Positions 35,501 through 47,110 of a stretch of DNA of 64,000 bases are shown here, piece after piece; position 1 is the first letter of the stretch; every line of letters starts with the position of its first letter. The notes under the pieces are model-generated. The model was not told the DNA's origin. It ran no database searches and saw nothing but the letters and a program-made list of their open reading frames with translations. This DNA is from Cymodocea nodosa. Lineage: Eukaryota > Streptophyta > Magnoliopsida > Alismatales > Cymodoceaceae. The position numbers were made by a program, and so were the translations under genes. The stretch spans positions 26,915,501 to 26,979,500 of the forward strand of contig CM072335.1 in assembly GCA_036874045.1 (NCBI GenBank). Direction: 5' to 3'.

Positions 35501-37507
35501 TAGAGTTTTAGTGCATTTGATGCATTTATATGTATGTATGTGATATGAATCCATATTTCTATGGCATCTTTTTGCCAGAGTTAACTCTATTGGGTAGATT
35601 ACACGAGGGAGTGCTAACTCTGCATAGACCTGATTCGAATATGATTAAGGCCTGGAATATATGGAAAGTAAGGTAAGCAATGTTAGGAATGAGAAGGATG
35701 TATCAGATGTTCATGAGATCTAGCATGAGATTTGAGTATCTAAGATCTATGCAAATCCTAGAATTAAAGTAGGTCGAAAAAATTAAAGAAGCATAAATTG
35801 AAAATTTCTATTTTAAAAATAAATATCATAAGATAGTAGAAAAATACAACTGCATGTCCATAATATGGTTAATAAAATAATACAAAAATACATAATTTAT
35901 CCAAAACATGTTCCATAACATGATACAAAAAATTTTCTCATAAGAATCTTATAAAAAGAAAATGTAGCATATCATATTAGGTTTTTTTTTTAAGTCAATA
36001 AATTATAATTTTAGGCTCTACACTAATTAAAATTTAACATAAATAATAATTAGTAATCTATAAATACGAATATACAATTCATATAACATCTGATATATAC
36101 ATGTCTATACAATCTTAATATATTATAGATATGTAATTGATTCAATTGTGTTTGGTTAAGTCGTCCATTAAATTACAAATTGAACCACACTGAATAGAAA
36201 TGAATATAGAGATTTGGCTCATGTTGGGGGCCCTACATAGTATGAAATGGTTATTACAACAATTCAAGTCAAAATCCTATTACATGGAATTGGTCACATG
36301 AATTATTTTCTTCTAAATATTTTTATTTGTCATCAACTATTCAATTAAATTACATAAATTTAAATTTTTTATTACAATTCTTAGTCAAGTAGTTTTAGGT
36401 CTACCTTTACTTCTTTTGTTTTTTTTGCACTATTTAATTCTCCTATTTTAAGTAATATATTATTTGGTCTTCAGAGGATATGATCAAATCATTTAAGTTG
36501 ATTTTCTTTTATTTTCAATAAGTGCAACTCTTATTTTATTACTAATAAAATCATTTTTTAATCTATCCCTTATAGTGTTACTACTTATTTGTCTAAGCAT
36601 ATGCGTGTTAGAAATACTAACTTTTTATATATAGTTATATTTTACAGTTCAACATTTTGAACTATATAGTATAGTTGGGTGAATAACAATTTTATAAGAT
36701 TTTCCTTTTAATTTTATCCTCCTATCATATAGTATTCCGCAAGCATTTCTCTACTTCATTCATCCGACTTTAATCTTCTAAATAATATCTTTTATAATTT
36801 TACAATTACTATTTATTATAGATTCTAAGTATTTAAATATTTTACTTTTATATATTTTATGACAATCTAAGTATATGTTTTTATGTTATTTCAGTTTTCG
36901 AACATACATTTCATATATTTAGTTTTTAACCAAGTCAATCTAAACCCTTCGGACTCAATTTTAGAGGGATGGTTGTTATTATATTTATATTTTCACTTAA
37001 GCTTGGACGAGCGATGAGGTTTTTTCCGTACAAGCGACATGTTATTATATTCATATTTTTGCCTATAGTTCAGTGTGTATGGTACCATCGTAATCCTTTC
37101 TTTTGGTTCTGCCGGCTTTTTTAATATTTTGGATGTCACATAAAACTGGAATTGTTCATGAGTATCTTTTCGTTATACAGATACTAATGTTCCTAAATTT
37201 CTTGGAATATAATCCAACACAGAACTGAACAAAACTTCCGTTACTGATGGCTGTCGTATGCTCGTTCCGCAGATTTTGCCGGCCAATAATGACGAAACCC
37301 AAACCTGCACCTCCGAAACCTCAGGCTCCACCACCATCACAAGCTGGTAATCCACCACCAGCATCACCAGGTGGTACTCCACCTGAGGCTGATTCTACTG
37401 CTCAACAACAATCGGCTGCTAGCCAAGAAAACGCTGAAGCAGGGAACACAACGTCAGCAGCAACGGAGCCTATGGATACTGACAGCAGCCATACAAACGT
37501 GGTGTGA
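29583..37507 (+). CDS. HSP70-15: Hsp110/HSP70-14/15-type heat shock protein
   Basis: This Hsp110-class chaperone acts as nucleotide-exchange factor for cytosolic Hsp70 and as a holdase. Nine coding exons join without frame breaks: 29583-30752, 31516-31737, 31830-31925, 32014-32226, 34585-34779, 34855-35001, 35076-35225, 35321-35451, 37273-37507, giving 852 residues, near the 831 of the Arabidopsis protein. Exon 1 holds nearly the whole ATPase domain: phosphate-1 loop VGFDFGSESCTVAVA, phosphate-2 VDIGHSSMQV, and adenosine motif VEVVGSGSRVP. Exons 2-3 are the beta-sandwich domain (RLNLHGVVSIESAT), exon 4 an acidic linker, exons 5-8 the helical lid (ETKDKKNAVEAYVYD, EVEDWLYEDGEDE). The tail is Pro-rich (PPKPQAPPPSQ) and lacks the EEVD end of canonical Hsp70, as expected for this class. 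HSP70-14 and -15 cannot be told apart. Confidence 0.95.
32227..34584 (+). other. Long intron 4 of the Hsp110-type gene
   Basis: This 2.36 kb intron separates the acidic linker exon from the lid exons. It contains a TTATG/TTATA pentanucleotide tract at about 33174-33236 and a purine-rich stretch around 33880-34030. The open frames antisense at 33744-34130 have no recognisable similarity. Confidence 0.7.
33174..33236. repeat. Pentanucleotide microsatellite (TTATR)n
   Basis: About a dozen units of TTATA or TTATG with two TTGTTATG interruptions lie within intron 4 of the Hsp110-type gene. Confidence 0.85.
36240..36960 (-). mobile_element. LINE 3' fragment, fourth copy
   Basis: On the minus strand this region shares many words with the copy at 14950-15740, for example the plus-strand stretches TTTTAGGTCTACCTTTACTT (36396 on; 15096 on in the other copy) and TATGATCAAATCATTTAAGTT. 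It lies antisense in intron 8 (35452-37272) of the Hsp110-type gene and explains that intron's length. It is heavily decayed; ends are approximate. Confidence 0.6.
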
Positions 37508-37788
37508 ATTTCGCATTTTCCAATTGAGTGTGCAAACTACGATTTGCTTGTGCTGAAGTTCTAATCGTCAGCAAGGACTTGTATATGCGCGGTGGTTTGG
37601 CTTGGACGAGAGCGCTCCTATTTAATGGTGGTTATGCTTATATGCGAGTTTTGTTATAAAATGGCGGCTTGCGAAGGAAAATATATCCCGACCTCCAATT
37701 TTTTGTTTGATTTTTGCCTAATTACTGATTTGCCAGGCCAACTACGATTGTTTAATGTTGAAAAACATTGTCAGAAAAAGTCATCTGA

Positions 37789-38312
37789 GGGTGCGTTTGT
37801 GAATGAAGGGTTGAAGTTAAAAGGCCATCAAACACTTTTTTTTTTTTTTTTTCCTGAAATCCATGTTATTGGATTTCTTCACTGTAGCAATACATTCATT
37901 TTGAAGAGTTAATTTTTTCAACTCTCTCGGTTCTTCTGCAGCTCTTCGAACAAAATGATCTGATGCCCTCGAACAATACATTCTTAACTTATAACGTATT
38001 TATTAAGGTTAATGTTGATATAACTTATAATTATATTGTATTATTTATTTATCTAACGTTAAGCGTATTATTTATTTAACATTGATATAATAGTTATTTA
38101 TAATTAAAAATAAATAAATTAAATTTACTTAAATATGTACTGAGAGGTATTTCTAAAAATTTACTTATATCTTTCTTGAGAGCTAAATATACTCATATTT
38201 TACATTAAACACGGTTCTTGATTCTTTTTGAAATCCGTGTCTAGTTCTTAATTTCTAAATCTCAATTCTTAAACGTTAAAAGTTAAAGTTTGAGTGTTAT
38301 CAAACGTACCGT
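37789..38312. mobile_element. Possible hAT-like MITE
   Basis: The left end (GGGTGCGTTTGTGAATGAA then GGTTGAAGTTAAAAGG) and the reverse complement of the right end (GGTACGTTTGATAACACTC then AAACTTTAACTTTTAACG) match loosely. GGGTGCGTTTG ends are common in plant hAT MITEs. No clear target duplication was found, so the call is weak. Confidence 0.3.
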
Positions 38313-38503
38313 GTTTTATTTTTTTCATTGTGGATTTTTATTATTAGAAAAATATAAAACCTAAAAAAAATCAAATAAAGAGGCTCTGTGCAATAGATGC
38401 GTATTATTTTTTGAAAATGTTTTGACATAGACAGGTATAACTCAGTTATATAATGGACCATTGCTAAACTCAATTATTCGTTTTCGTCAAAAAAGTACGT
38501 AAG

Positions 38504-38849
38504 ATGTATTCAATTAGTTGAAATTTTTAATTTGAATTAGATTACTTGTCGTTTTTCCCGGTAGTCTGAGAAGATGGACTACTTTTAGACATGATATACT
38601 TGCTTTGTTCTTTTACATTTGGTCATGTTATTCTTAAGATTACTTTTAATGTAATCAGATTATATTATTTATTCAAGTTATATTGTTTCATGGTTAAATA
38701 TAAATTAGTTATGAGATTATATTAAGAATCAATTTTTAACATTTAAGTTTATATTTAATTAGTTAAGTGATATCACAAAGAATATAAGTTCATACAAGCA
38801 AATTCTAAACTATCTACTCCAATTAAGAATTTCAACTAATTGAATACAT
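38504..38849. mobile_element. MITE with long terminal inverted repeats (346 bp)
   Basis: The left end ATGTATTCAATTAGTTGAAA (38504 on) is the exact reverse complement of the right end that stops at 38849, and the match continues imperfectly for about 20 more bases (TTAATTTGA against TTAATTGGA). The interior is AT-rich without coding sequence. A target duplication could not be settled, so the superfamily is open. Confidence 0.75.
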
Positions 38850-39534
38850 AATGACATTATAAATGATTCATGTAGTGGATTTTACATAATGACATTATAA
38901 TTTAGATTGTTGATGTTGTTGTTATTTTATAATCTAATCTAAAAAATGTAATTTAATTGTATTAAGCGTAAGTTAACGATGGTCAACTAATCTTAGAATT
39001 ACAATTATTCCTTCTTCCATTCGCACGAAAAAGATAGTATTAATTTATAGTATATGTGGTGCTGATATTATTTTACCGGAGTTACCATAGTTAAGATATA
39101 TTCTGACGATAATATATCAATTAAAAATGACATCACTGTAAAAAAATGTGAAAGATAAGTATTTATAAAAAATATATATAATTTAAATTTTAATATTTTT
39201 AAATATAAATACTTACACTCCTAATTTTCTTTTCTGGTAAAAAAAAATCAAATATCTCACGGGGGGTGGGCAAAATAATAGTCGGCATAGGTCGACAGTC
39301 ACACGGTAAAACCGCGCCAGAGGACCACCTGAACACCTATCCCATCACCGCCACCGGATGGCCCGTGCAGGCAGACTCCGGCGCAGGTGTTTCAAGCTTT
39401 CATCCTCTGCCCCAGACCAGGGACGCTCACTCCACGGTACCATAGAGAACCAGCCACTTGCTCTTCTCCCCATCGGCCACGGGAAAGTTTGGGATTAGAT
39501 TCCTCGCAGAGAGAAAAAGAGGAAATCAAAGGAA

Positions 39535-42500
39535 ATGGGTTTTTCACTGGGAGGAAGCACCGCCTTCTCCCAGCACCATCTCCTCCAATATGGACATAGG
39601 GGTTCCTCCTCCCACTCCTGCCCTGCTCTGTTCCTTTCCCACAAGAAAGTGGCAGGGAAGGAGGAAAAGGTGGAGGAGGATTCCAAAACAATAGTCATGG
39701 CCCGTCCTGAGGCGAGGAGTCAAAAGGAGGAATCTCGCTTGCACAGAAGAGCGGTTCTGCTCGTGGGTTTATCTGCTTTTCCCTTGTTGCAGAAGTTCGG
39801 GGCTGTCGCAGGGGAGGCTGCTGCAAGAGGTTGGTTTGCGGTGTTGACTCCTGTTACTGGGTTTCGGTTGTTTGAGCTGATGGTTGTGATATGGGTTGCT
39901 CCATTTGGAAATGGTTATTTCTCCATCCTTTTTTTGCCTTGAGAAGCATAGTTCCTTCACTTAGTAAGTGGTAACCTCCTGAAACCTGAAGTGAATGGCT
40001 TCCAAGTCTTACCAATTACGTTGCTTTCGAACACAGAGAGATTATAGCATCGGTATATTTTATAAACGGTTATTGATTGAGTTTCATGTAATTATTAGCA
40101 AGAATCATTTATAGAATATTTCAATAAAGAGAAGCAGGCTTCTATGCTTTTTTTTCTTCTTGAAATAAGGCTTCTATGCTTATGAAAGCCAAGCTATTCT
40201 CTATGATCTGAAATCTTTACATATGCAATGTGGATGGATGGAACCATTACGAAAAACGAGACACGTTGTTTCCGTGCCTTTCAATCTGATTGACATTTTG
40301 ATGGATCATGTATCTGTAACTGTTCGTATACAGGGAAATCCATGCTTTAGTTTTTGAAAATAAAAGCATTCATTTGTTTTGAAGTTATAACGATTCAAGT
40401 TAACTATTAAGGTATTTAACTAACAAAATGAAGAACAATAATAGTCAAGAAAAATTTAGGAGTCATATTTTAAGTTTGTTTTAATCTAAAAAGGGTTGTA
40501 TTTTTAGAAAATTAAAAATGAAATCCATAAATTATTATCCGAAAACTTTTTTTTTTCTTTTCAATGAATTGTTGATTTGCAAGCATTATCACCTGAAAGC
40601 TTAAAATTTAAACCACAGATATGGTATTTAAAGTAAAGGGTTAGATATAAGGCATCATATTTGAAGCTTCAAAAATACCTAGGATGTGAAAGTGCATCCT
40701 ATCCTGTTAAAGTTATTTCTATTTGCACTATGGATATGATCCATATCCATATTTTTGCAAAAGCATATATTTTTTTGGTACAGTAAAGTTTCAAATATTG
40801 ATATGACACTATATTCCACTTCAGGGGAAACTGAAATGCACACAGCAATAGAGGCTCCTCAAATAGAGGATGGTAGTCCTCAGGTGGTAGATAATGGACC
40901 TCAAGTGGCTGATAGTAGACCACAAATCTCAGATGCTATGGCTTTATCATTCCTGAACCAGAATCAAAGTGAAGAGGTCTGCCATGTACTTGGTCATCTG
41001 AAACTTATCTGTTGTGATTCTTGACTCTCTTTGAAATACTAAATTTTTGGTTTTTATGGAAGCCTGCACTCCTGGAGGAAGAACCCAAAAATCAATTATT
41101 TTCACTCCTAAATGTGGTTGGAGTATTTGTCTCAGGTGTTCTTGGTGCTCTGAGTGCCATTTCTCATCAGGACAGGGCTGCTGTTGAGACTAAATTACAG
41201 TCTGTAAGTTTTTCTGGTTAATTATACATTCAACTTATAGGAGCTTCATCTCATTTTATCCTTGATTGCTTCAATAAATCTCAAGAATAACCAAACCTTG
41301 ATATTTTCAAAGAATGCTGTTTTTCGTGAGACCTGTGGTTGTAGTTAGTGGTAAGTGCTTTTTCACAATTTTAGGCTTGATTACATAACGTGTTAGGGTG
41401 AATGTAGATGAAATCCACATTGGAGGACAAGGAAGCTTCAATCATGCTGCTAGAAAAGAACTTCGAGGAAAGGATGTCAAATGAACAGGGAGAGCATAGA
41501 AAACAAATAAAAAAACTGAAGGAAGAAGAATATTCCTTATTAAAGCAGTTGGCTTCTGCAAGTGCCACTATATCATCCCTGGGACAAGCGCTGCGAAGTG
41601 AGAAATGGTTAGTTGAAGATCTTAAAGTGCAGTTAGATCAGGTCCAAAATTGTCTCCTGCAAGCCAACGAACAGAAGAATTCTCTAGAACAAAAGATCAA
41701 GGATGAGAAGGACAACATTGTTTTCTTACAAGATAGAGTAACCCTGCTTGGCTTTGAGATAAAGGACAAGGAAGAACATATAGAAGAACTGAATACTTCA
41801 ATCCGTGGAAAGGAATCGGAGTACAAGAACTTAAATTCTTCCCTTGATCAAATTAAAAATGATCACAAAAATGCAACTTCTTCTGTTAAGCAGCTAACTG
41901 CAGAGATTCTGCAGATTAAACAAGAGCTGGATGCAAAAAATCATTTGGTTAACGATTTGATAGAAAAACTTAAGTCACTGACAGCAGAAAAAGATGATGT
42001 CAACAAAAGGTTCTGTACCCTTCAAAATGCTTATGATAAACTGAAATTGACTTCAGCAAAGCAAGCAGATTCAGATTTGGAACTCTTGTCCAAGAAAAGT
42101 GATGAAATACGATGGCTTGAGCAACAACTTGGGGATGCTTTAGATGAAATAAAAAAGAATCACGCATCAATTTCCAACTTGAATAAGGAAAAGAACAGCG
42201 TTAAGGTTATGCTGGAAGAAGAAATGAACGCGATTACAGATCTGCAGAATGAGCTCTACAACACCAAGAAGATTTTAGAAGATTCTAAGCTTGAAGTATC
42301 TAACTTGTCAAATCAGCTTGGGGAATCTGAAAGAAAGTTTGAGCTACTTGAAGTGGAGTATTCAGGAATGCAGGAAGACTTTTCCGAGAAAGAAAAGTCC
42401 CTGATTACTAGTTTGGATGAGGTAAAATCTGCTAAAGTGCTGTTGTCTGATGAACTTGGCTCAGTAACGAACATACTAGATGAAACACAGCAAGAGCTGT

Positions 42501-43138
42501 CTACCTCATCCGCTGAACTGAAAACTGCTATCGAAGCCCAAGAAGGCTTACAGAAGGAGTTGCTGGAGGTCCACCAAAAAGCAGAGGCTGCATCACATGA
42601 CCTTAAGGAAGAAAGGCAGATGGTGGCCGCACTTAGAAAAGAGTTGGACGCATCTGGAGAAGAAATTGTGAGAGAGTCGGGAGCAAGAAAGACACTTGAA
42701 GGAGATATCACTGAAGCAAAGAGATCACTTGCTGGTCTTGAAGATAGGATCGTGTCACTGTCAAAAGAACTTGAGTCTGCCAATTCCAGAGCTGCAGGTC
42801 TCAAAGAAGAAAAAGAGTTGGCATACAAGTCACTTATGGAACAGAAGGACATAGCTAAAGAAGCTCAGGAAAACATAGAGGATGCTCAGAATCTTATTGT
42901 TAGACTTGGTGCAGAGAGAGAAAGCTTGCAGAACAGAGCTGAAAAACTAGAAGGAGAATTGGTCATGGCAAAGGGTGAAATATTAAGATTGAGGCATAAG
43001 AGTGGTTTAAGCGAAAAAACCATGAACAAGAATGATAAAAATACAAACAGGGTTGAGACAACTACTTCAGTTATTGCAAGAAAGAGCGATGGAAGGAAGA
43101 AGAGAGGGGGAAATGCAAAAAAATCTTCACAACAGTGA
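39535..43138 (+). CDS. MFP1: MAR-binding filament-like protein 1 (MFP1)
   Basis: MFP1 is a long coiled-coil protein of the thylakoid membrane that binds DNA in vitro and has been linked to plastid nucleoids and starch initiation. Four exons (39535-39829, 40825-40976, 41063-41203, 41408-43138) give 772 residues. Residues 1 to about 60 look like a plastid transit peptide (MGFSLGGSTAFSQHH). A hydrophobic stretch AVLLVGLSAFPLLQKFGAVA follows, then a linker with PQ repeats, and in exon 3 a membrane segment (LFSLLNVVGVFVSGVLGALS). Exon 4 is one unbroken coiled coil of about 520 residues, closing with a basic tail (RKSDGRKKRGGNAKKSSQQ) that fits the DNA-binding end. The exon-3 acceptor could also be 36 bases further on (after GAG); I chose the first. 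The length is slightly above Arabidopsis MFP1 (about 726). Confidence 0.92.
40857..40940 (+). repeat. In-frame 21-bp minisatellite in MFP1 exon 2
   Basis: Four 21-base units start at 40857, 40878, 40899 and 40920. They encode PQIEDGS, PQVVDNG, PQVADSR and PQISDAM, so each unit repeats PQ(I/V)-x-D. The repeat lies in the lumen- or stroma-exposed linker between the two hydrophobic segments. Confidence 0.85.
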
Positions 43139-43936
43139 GAACTGCTATTTGTTGAGCTGAAATCCTGCATTCATTTTGTTCATGTGATGGGCCTTTTTAT
43201 TTTTAGTTTAAATGCAAAGATTTCTTCCAACAAATCATGTCTTTCTGTAAATATTTTTTAGCAGAATGCTTTGGAATTTTGAAAGTCAGAAAGTTTTCTC
43301 TATGCTTATGAATTTTGTGTTTTGGTACACTTTTAATATAAAATATAAATCAATCCTAGTTCTCATGAGTAAACCGAGCCCTTCCATGTTAGTTTCCTAA
43401 ACTGATAAAAGTATAGTCCGATGTATTATAAGCAAACCAGAAAAAGTAACCCAGCTCATACATTGGAAAGATATTAATCTAGATGTGATTCATTACGATT
43501 GGTCACAATACCAAACGATAACATATGAGTACGGACAAATTCACTGAAGAACTTTCATGAATAAAATGGCTCATATGTGCCCACCCTATATACGGCAGGG
43601 GAAAAAAACACCACCTTCCATTCTCATTTCCGATTTGAGGACGTCAGAACTTTCGAAGTTATTATAATTTATAACATGGGAAATGTTACGTTAGTCAATA
43701 GCGTAACTGCATAACTGGTATATGAAATGTTGTACCGTCGATTGTCAAAATTAGATTTGATTAAAAGAAAAACTTATTGATGTGTCACTGGCAACCACAA
43801 GAACAAATTGTAACTCGCCAATGGGAACGAAAACTTCCGAAAGAATCTTTTGGTTGCTGATACTAATGCTTGAGAATTGTCGAACATGCCAAATTTCATT
43901 TCAGAAGGAACTCGTTGATAAGCACTAGGATCATCA
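43139..43936. other. Space between convergent MFP1 and PHAX-like genes
   Basis: The 3' UTRs of the two converging genes share this 800-base stretch. I see no gene or repeat in it. Confidence 0.6.
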
Positions 43937-46900
43937 TCACACTATCTCCCCCTCTTCAAATAGGTCATCATAAGCAACTGGTACACGGATTCTGTTCAAA
44001 ACAGATACGCGTTCTTCTTTAGAATTTTTAGTCTCCAAGTCTGTTGAATTGGCTTGGTCTTCCTTGTCTCTAGACGCATTATTTGTAAACATTTCTTTGG
44101 TACTTTCTGTGATATTTCTATTATTATGTCTTCTGAATTGTTTCTGTAGATAAATAAAGTAAAATGATTAAATGAACGTATACAAACATAAGTACCAATT
44201 GAAACATTACAGCAAGAGATTGTATAGTTTGATAAGAAAACTAATCTCATTTCACTTGCAGCACAAAGAAAAGAAATACACATTAATTTACAGGAAATGC
44301 TGGATGTTGTGCATACCTCAAACTCCTTTCCCTTCTGCATTATTTCCTTGTAAGCTTTTGGATCACGAGTCTTAAGAATATTCCACAAAACACCACCAGC
44401 AAATCGAGGTCTCCTACCATCCACAGTCTGTTGGCCACCACATGCTTGAATGGCATCCACCTGCAACTTAAGAATTCAGTACAAGGATCAAAGCAAATAT
44501 AGAGTGCAGAAGCATTACGCCAGTTATCATAAGTGTGATGCATTGGTTAATGTCTGAAAAAGACAAGCGATTGCTGAAATGATCTTTACATTAGAAAAAG
44601 AAGTGGCCTGAACACATCAATTTAAGTTGGATGACCATATTTTTAAAAATAAAACCACAATTATATATATACATATATCGGAAAAAGGAATATATAGCAG
44701 TTTTGCTGTGGCTGCCATTTCCATCTTTGCTCATGCACGTCTGTCGACATGTGTCCGAGCATCTGTCGAGCTTCTTGTCTCTGTTAACTGTCCAGTGCAT
44801 GCGCCTGATCAAGTCCATGCACTACACAGCTTCCGTTGGCGAGCTGACAACCCTCCTTCCCCCCACCTCCCATTGCCCTCATTTTTCAATTTATTTTGGC
44901 TTGATAGTCTGTACTATTCTTATAGTAACTCATTAAAAATGTGTTAAATATTAAATAAGCAACCAACGTCCTCAACCTTTTGAGAATCACATTTCTATTC
45001 CTCTACTCCTTGGCTGGATTATATTAATCTGACACACAAACATATCGTACAGTACACTTGTATCTCTCTTCCCACCAATTTTTGCGACCCTTCTTTTGTC
45101 ATCTATCCAGAACAATAATATGCAAATTTCTCAATTTCTATCATGGTTCATGGCTCACATTTTTTTCTCCACAGGACACTCATAACACGGTCAGAGATTG
45201 GATCACACTGTTCCAAAAACAATACAGGGGTGCATAGCTAAAAGCAGTTAAAGACATAAGTTTCAACTAAATCAGGGACATGGGCATAATTATTATTTTT
45301 TATCTCGATATCTACCAGGTTCCCATCTTTTTATGAATGATCAATCTGGTACCTGCCCGCAACTTTCAGTCCCCCATTGTTGAATTTGAAATTTTAGGTT
45401 TATAGGTCTGGTGTCATTGCATAGTCAAACTTACATAATGACGGTTCATGTTCCTAGTTATTTGTGATGTTATATATCAATTATTTAGAATTATATATAT
45501 TAGAAATCACAGATAAATATTATCAACTACAAAAAAACAACTTATCAAAGATTTCAATAATACCTCCTTGACAAGATCACGTACAGCAGCTACACCAAGG
45601 CAGCCAACAGCATTCCAAATCAAGTATGATTTCTTCTCCTTCAAATGCCTGCACGTCTTTATAACAAACCTACACAAACTCTAAACTGTCAGAAGAATAA
45701 CTAGATAAACATCAAAAGACAATGTGCATTTATGTTTTATTGAACACAATCAGCAGTTGAAGTGAGTGCTGTCGCCCTACTAGTTAAGCTTCCAACAAAA
45801 AAAAAGCTCTTAAATTCATTGCAGAAGTTTCTATCAATTTATTTAACTGATCATGCATAGGAGAAAAATAAGCATAAACATTAACATTTTTAATTTGACA
45901 AACTATATTAAAGATATAACAAACGATAGCATGTTTGGATTGAAATTATAATCAGTTGCTGAAGAATATTATTCCAAATTGTTCAAACATTGGAATATTG
46001 CAAAGGTCTCTCTTTTTTCAAAAAATTGAACGAGGTCTTTCACATCCGTAACCACTTATTTCAATCTAAGATATCAAGTCAACTAGTAATCCTACAACTG
46101 GGATATTTAGATCACGTGTTTGAGAGGATTGCAAAATTCAAATATTTGACTTTTCTATGAATGTAGCTTGAAATTCAAAAACTGGGGATCAGGCTTGCCA
46201 ATGAAACTCCAAAGCACAAATGCCATTGACGAACTTTCAGGTGCAAAATTCCATGAATCCAAAAAAGATAACACCATCAACATTATATTGAACTAAATTA
46301 CCACATACACCTGCCATTTATATGCGTTTTGTATACAATATAAAGCCAAAGAGATAATCTAGAGCAGTTTTTTTTGTTGATAATTGTGATTTTTCATTCG
46401 CCGTGATTTCAATTCTTGTGAGAATTATAAGTATTGATGCACTTAGACCACTGAATTATTGTGGTTGATCATTCTAGAGTAGTTATTGACACTGATAAGG
46501 GAAAATCTAGCAAGACGAACAAGTGGGGACGCATTCAAGCATTAGTACATCGTATGTTAGCATCATGCCACTGATTCATCCTTGGACCAAAAAACACCAT
46601 CCGTGTAAATGATACAGATTCACATATAAAGTCGTCGTATGAGTTGAAGAACATGATCGACCAAATAAAGAAATAGTCGAAAGAAACAATCAGAACTTCA
46701 ATCATAATTTTCTTTTTCTTTTTAAAAAAACGATCGCCAAAAACTCCCACAAAGAAACACTTCACAATGACCCACCTGTTTATATCCGTGACGTTGAAAT
46801 CCCTCTCCCCCTTCCCAATCTTTCTATTCCTGTTCCTCTTCTTCTTCCTCTTCCGATTCCTACTCCTATTGGCCCTTTCTCCGGAACTCTCCCCCACACC

Positions 46901-47110
46901 CTTCGGCTCCACTCCACCGCTTCCCGCCGCCCTCTCCTCCCCCGCCGGCCCCGCCGGTGGTGGAAGACGAGCTTCGTCTTCCACTATGGACAAGTCGGCG
47001 ACAAGCATCTCCACGTCTCCAGTATCTCCATCGAGGCACTCACCCTCTTCCTCCTCCTCTTCCTCCTCCTCCTCCCCGTCGTAGAGGACCACCTCCTCCT
47101 CTTCCTCCAT
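43937..47110 (-). CDS. PHAX: PHAX-like phosphorylated adaptor for RNA export
   Basis: PHAX links capped U snRNA, with the cap-binding complex, to the exportin CRM1/XPO1 in the nucleus. Four exons (46776-47110, 45564-45669, 44317-44460, 43937-44143) give 263 residues. Exon 1 opens with long Glu runs (EEEEEEEEEE) and has a basic stretch (RNRKRKKKRNRNRK) that would serve as nuclear signal. Exons 2-3 form the RNA_GG_bind domain: RFVIKTCRHLKEKKSYLIWN, GCLGVAAVRDLVKEVDAIQA, then CGGQQTVDGRRPRFAGGVLW with the Gly-Gly pair that names the domain. Exon 4 holds RRHNNRN and an acidic end (AYDDLFEEGEIV). Plant proteins of this type are shorter than animal PHAX (about 394), and I see no clear CRM1 export signal. 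The neighbour MFP1 converges on it. Confidence 0.92.

Larger units (their letters stand above)
37508..39534. other. Intergenic region between the Hsp110-type gene and MFP1
   Basis: It holds the 3' UTR of the first gene, a possible MITE at 37789-38312, a clear inverted-repeat element at 38504-38849, AT-rich sequence, and from about 39240 the GC-richer promoter and leader of MFP1. Confidence 0.5.

Noticed and set aside
39392-39744. Antisense open frames over MFP1 exon 1
   Set aside because: They mirror a GC-rich coding exon; the sense frame has transit peptide and splice sites that agree with the rest of MFP1.
42313-42852. Ser-rich 179-codon frame antisense to the MFP1 coiled coil
   Set aside because: This is the usual shadow of a Glu/Lys/Leu-rich coiled coil and has no promoter or homology.
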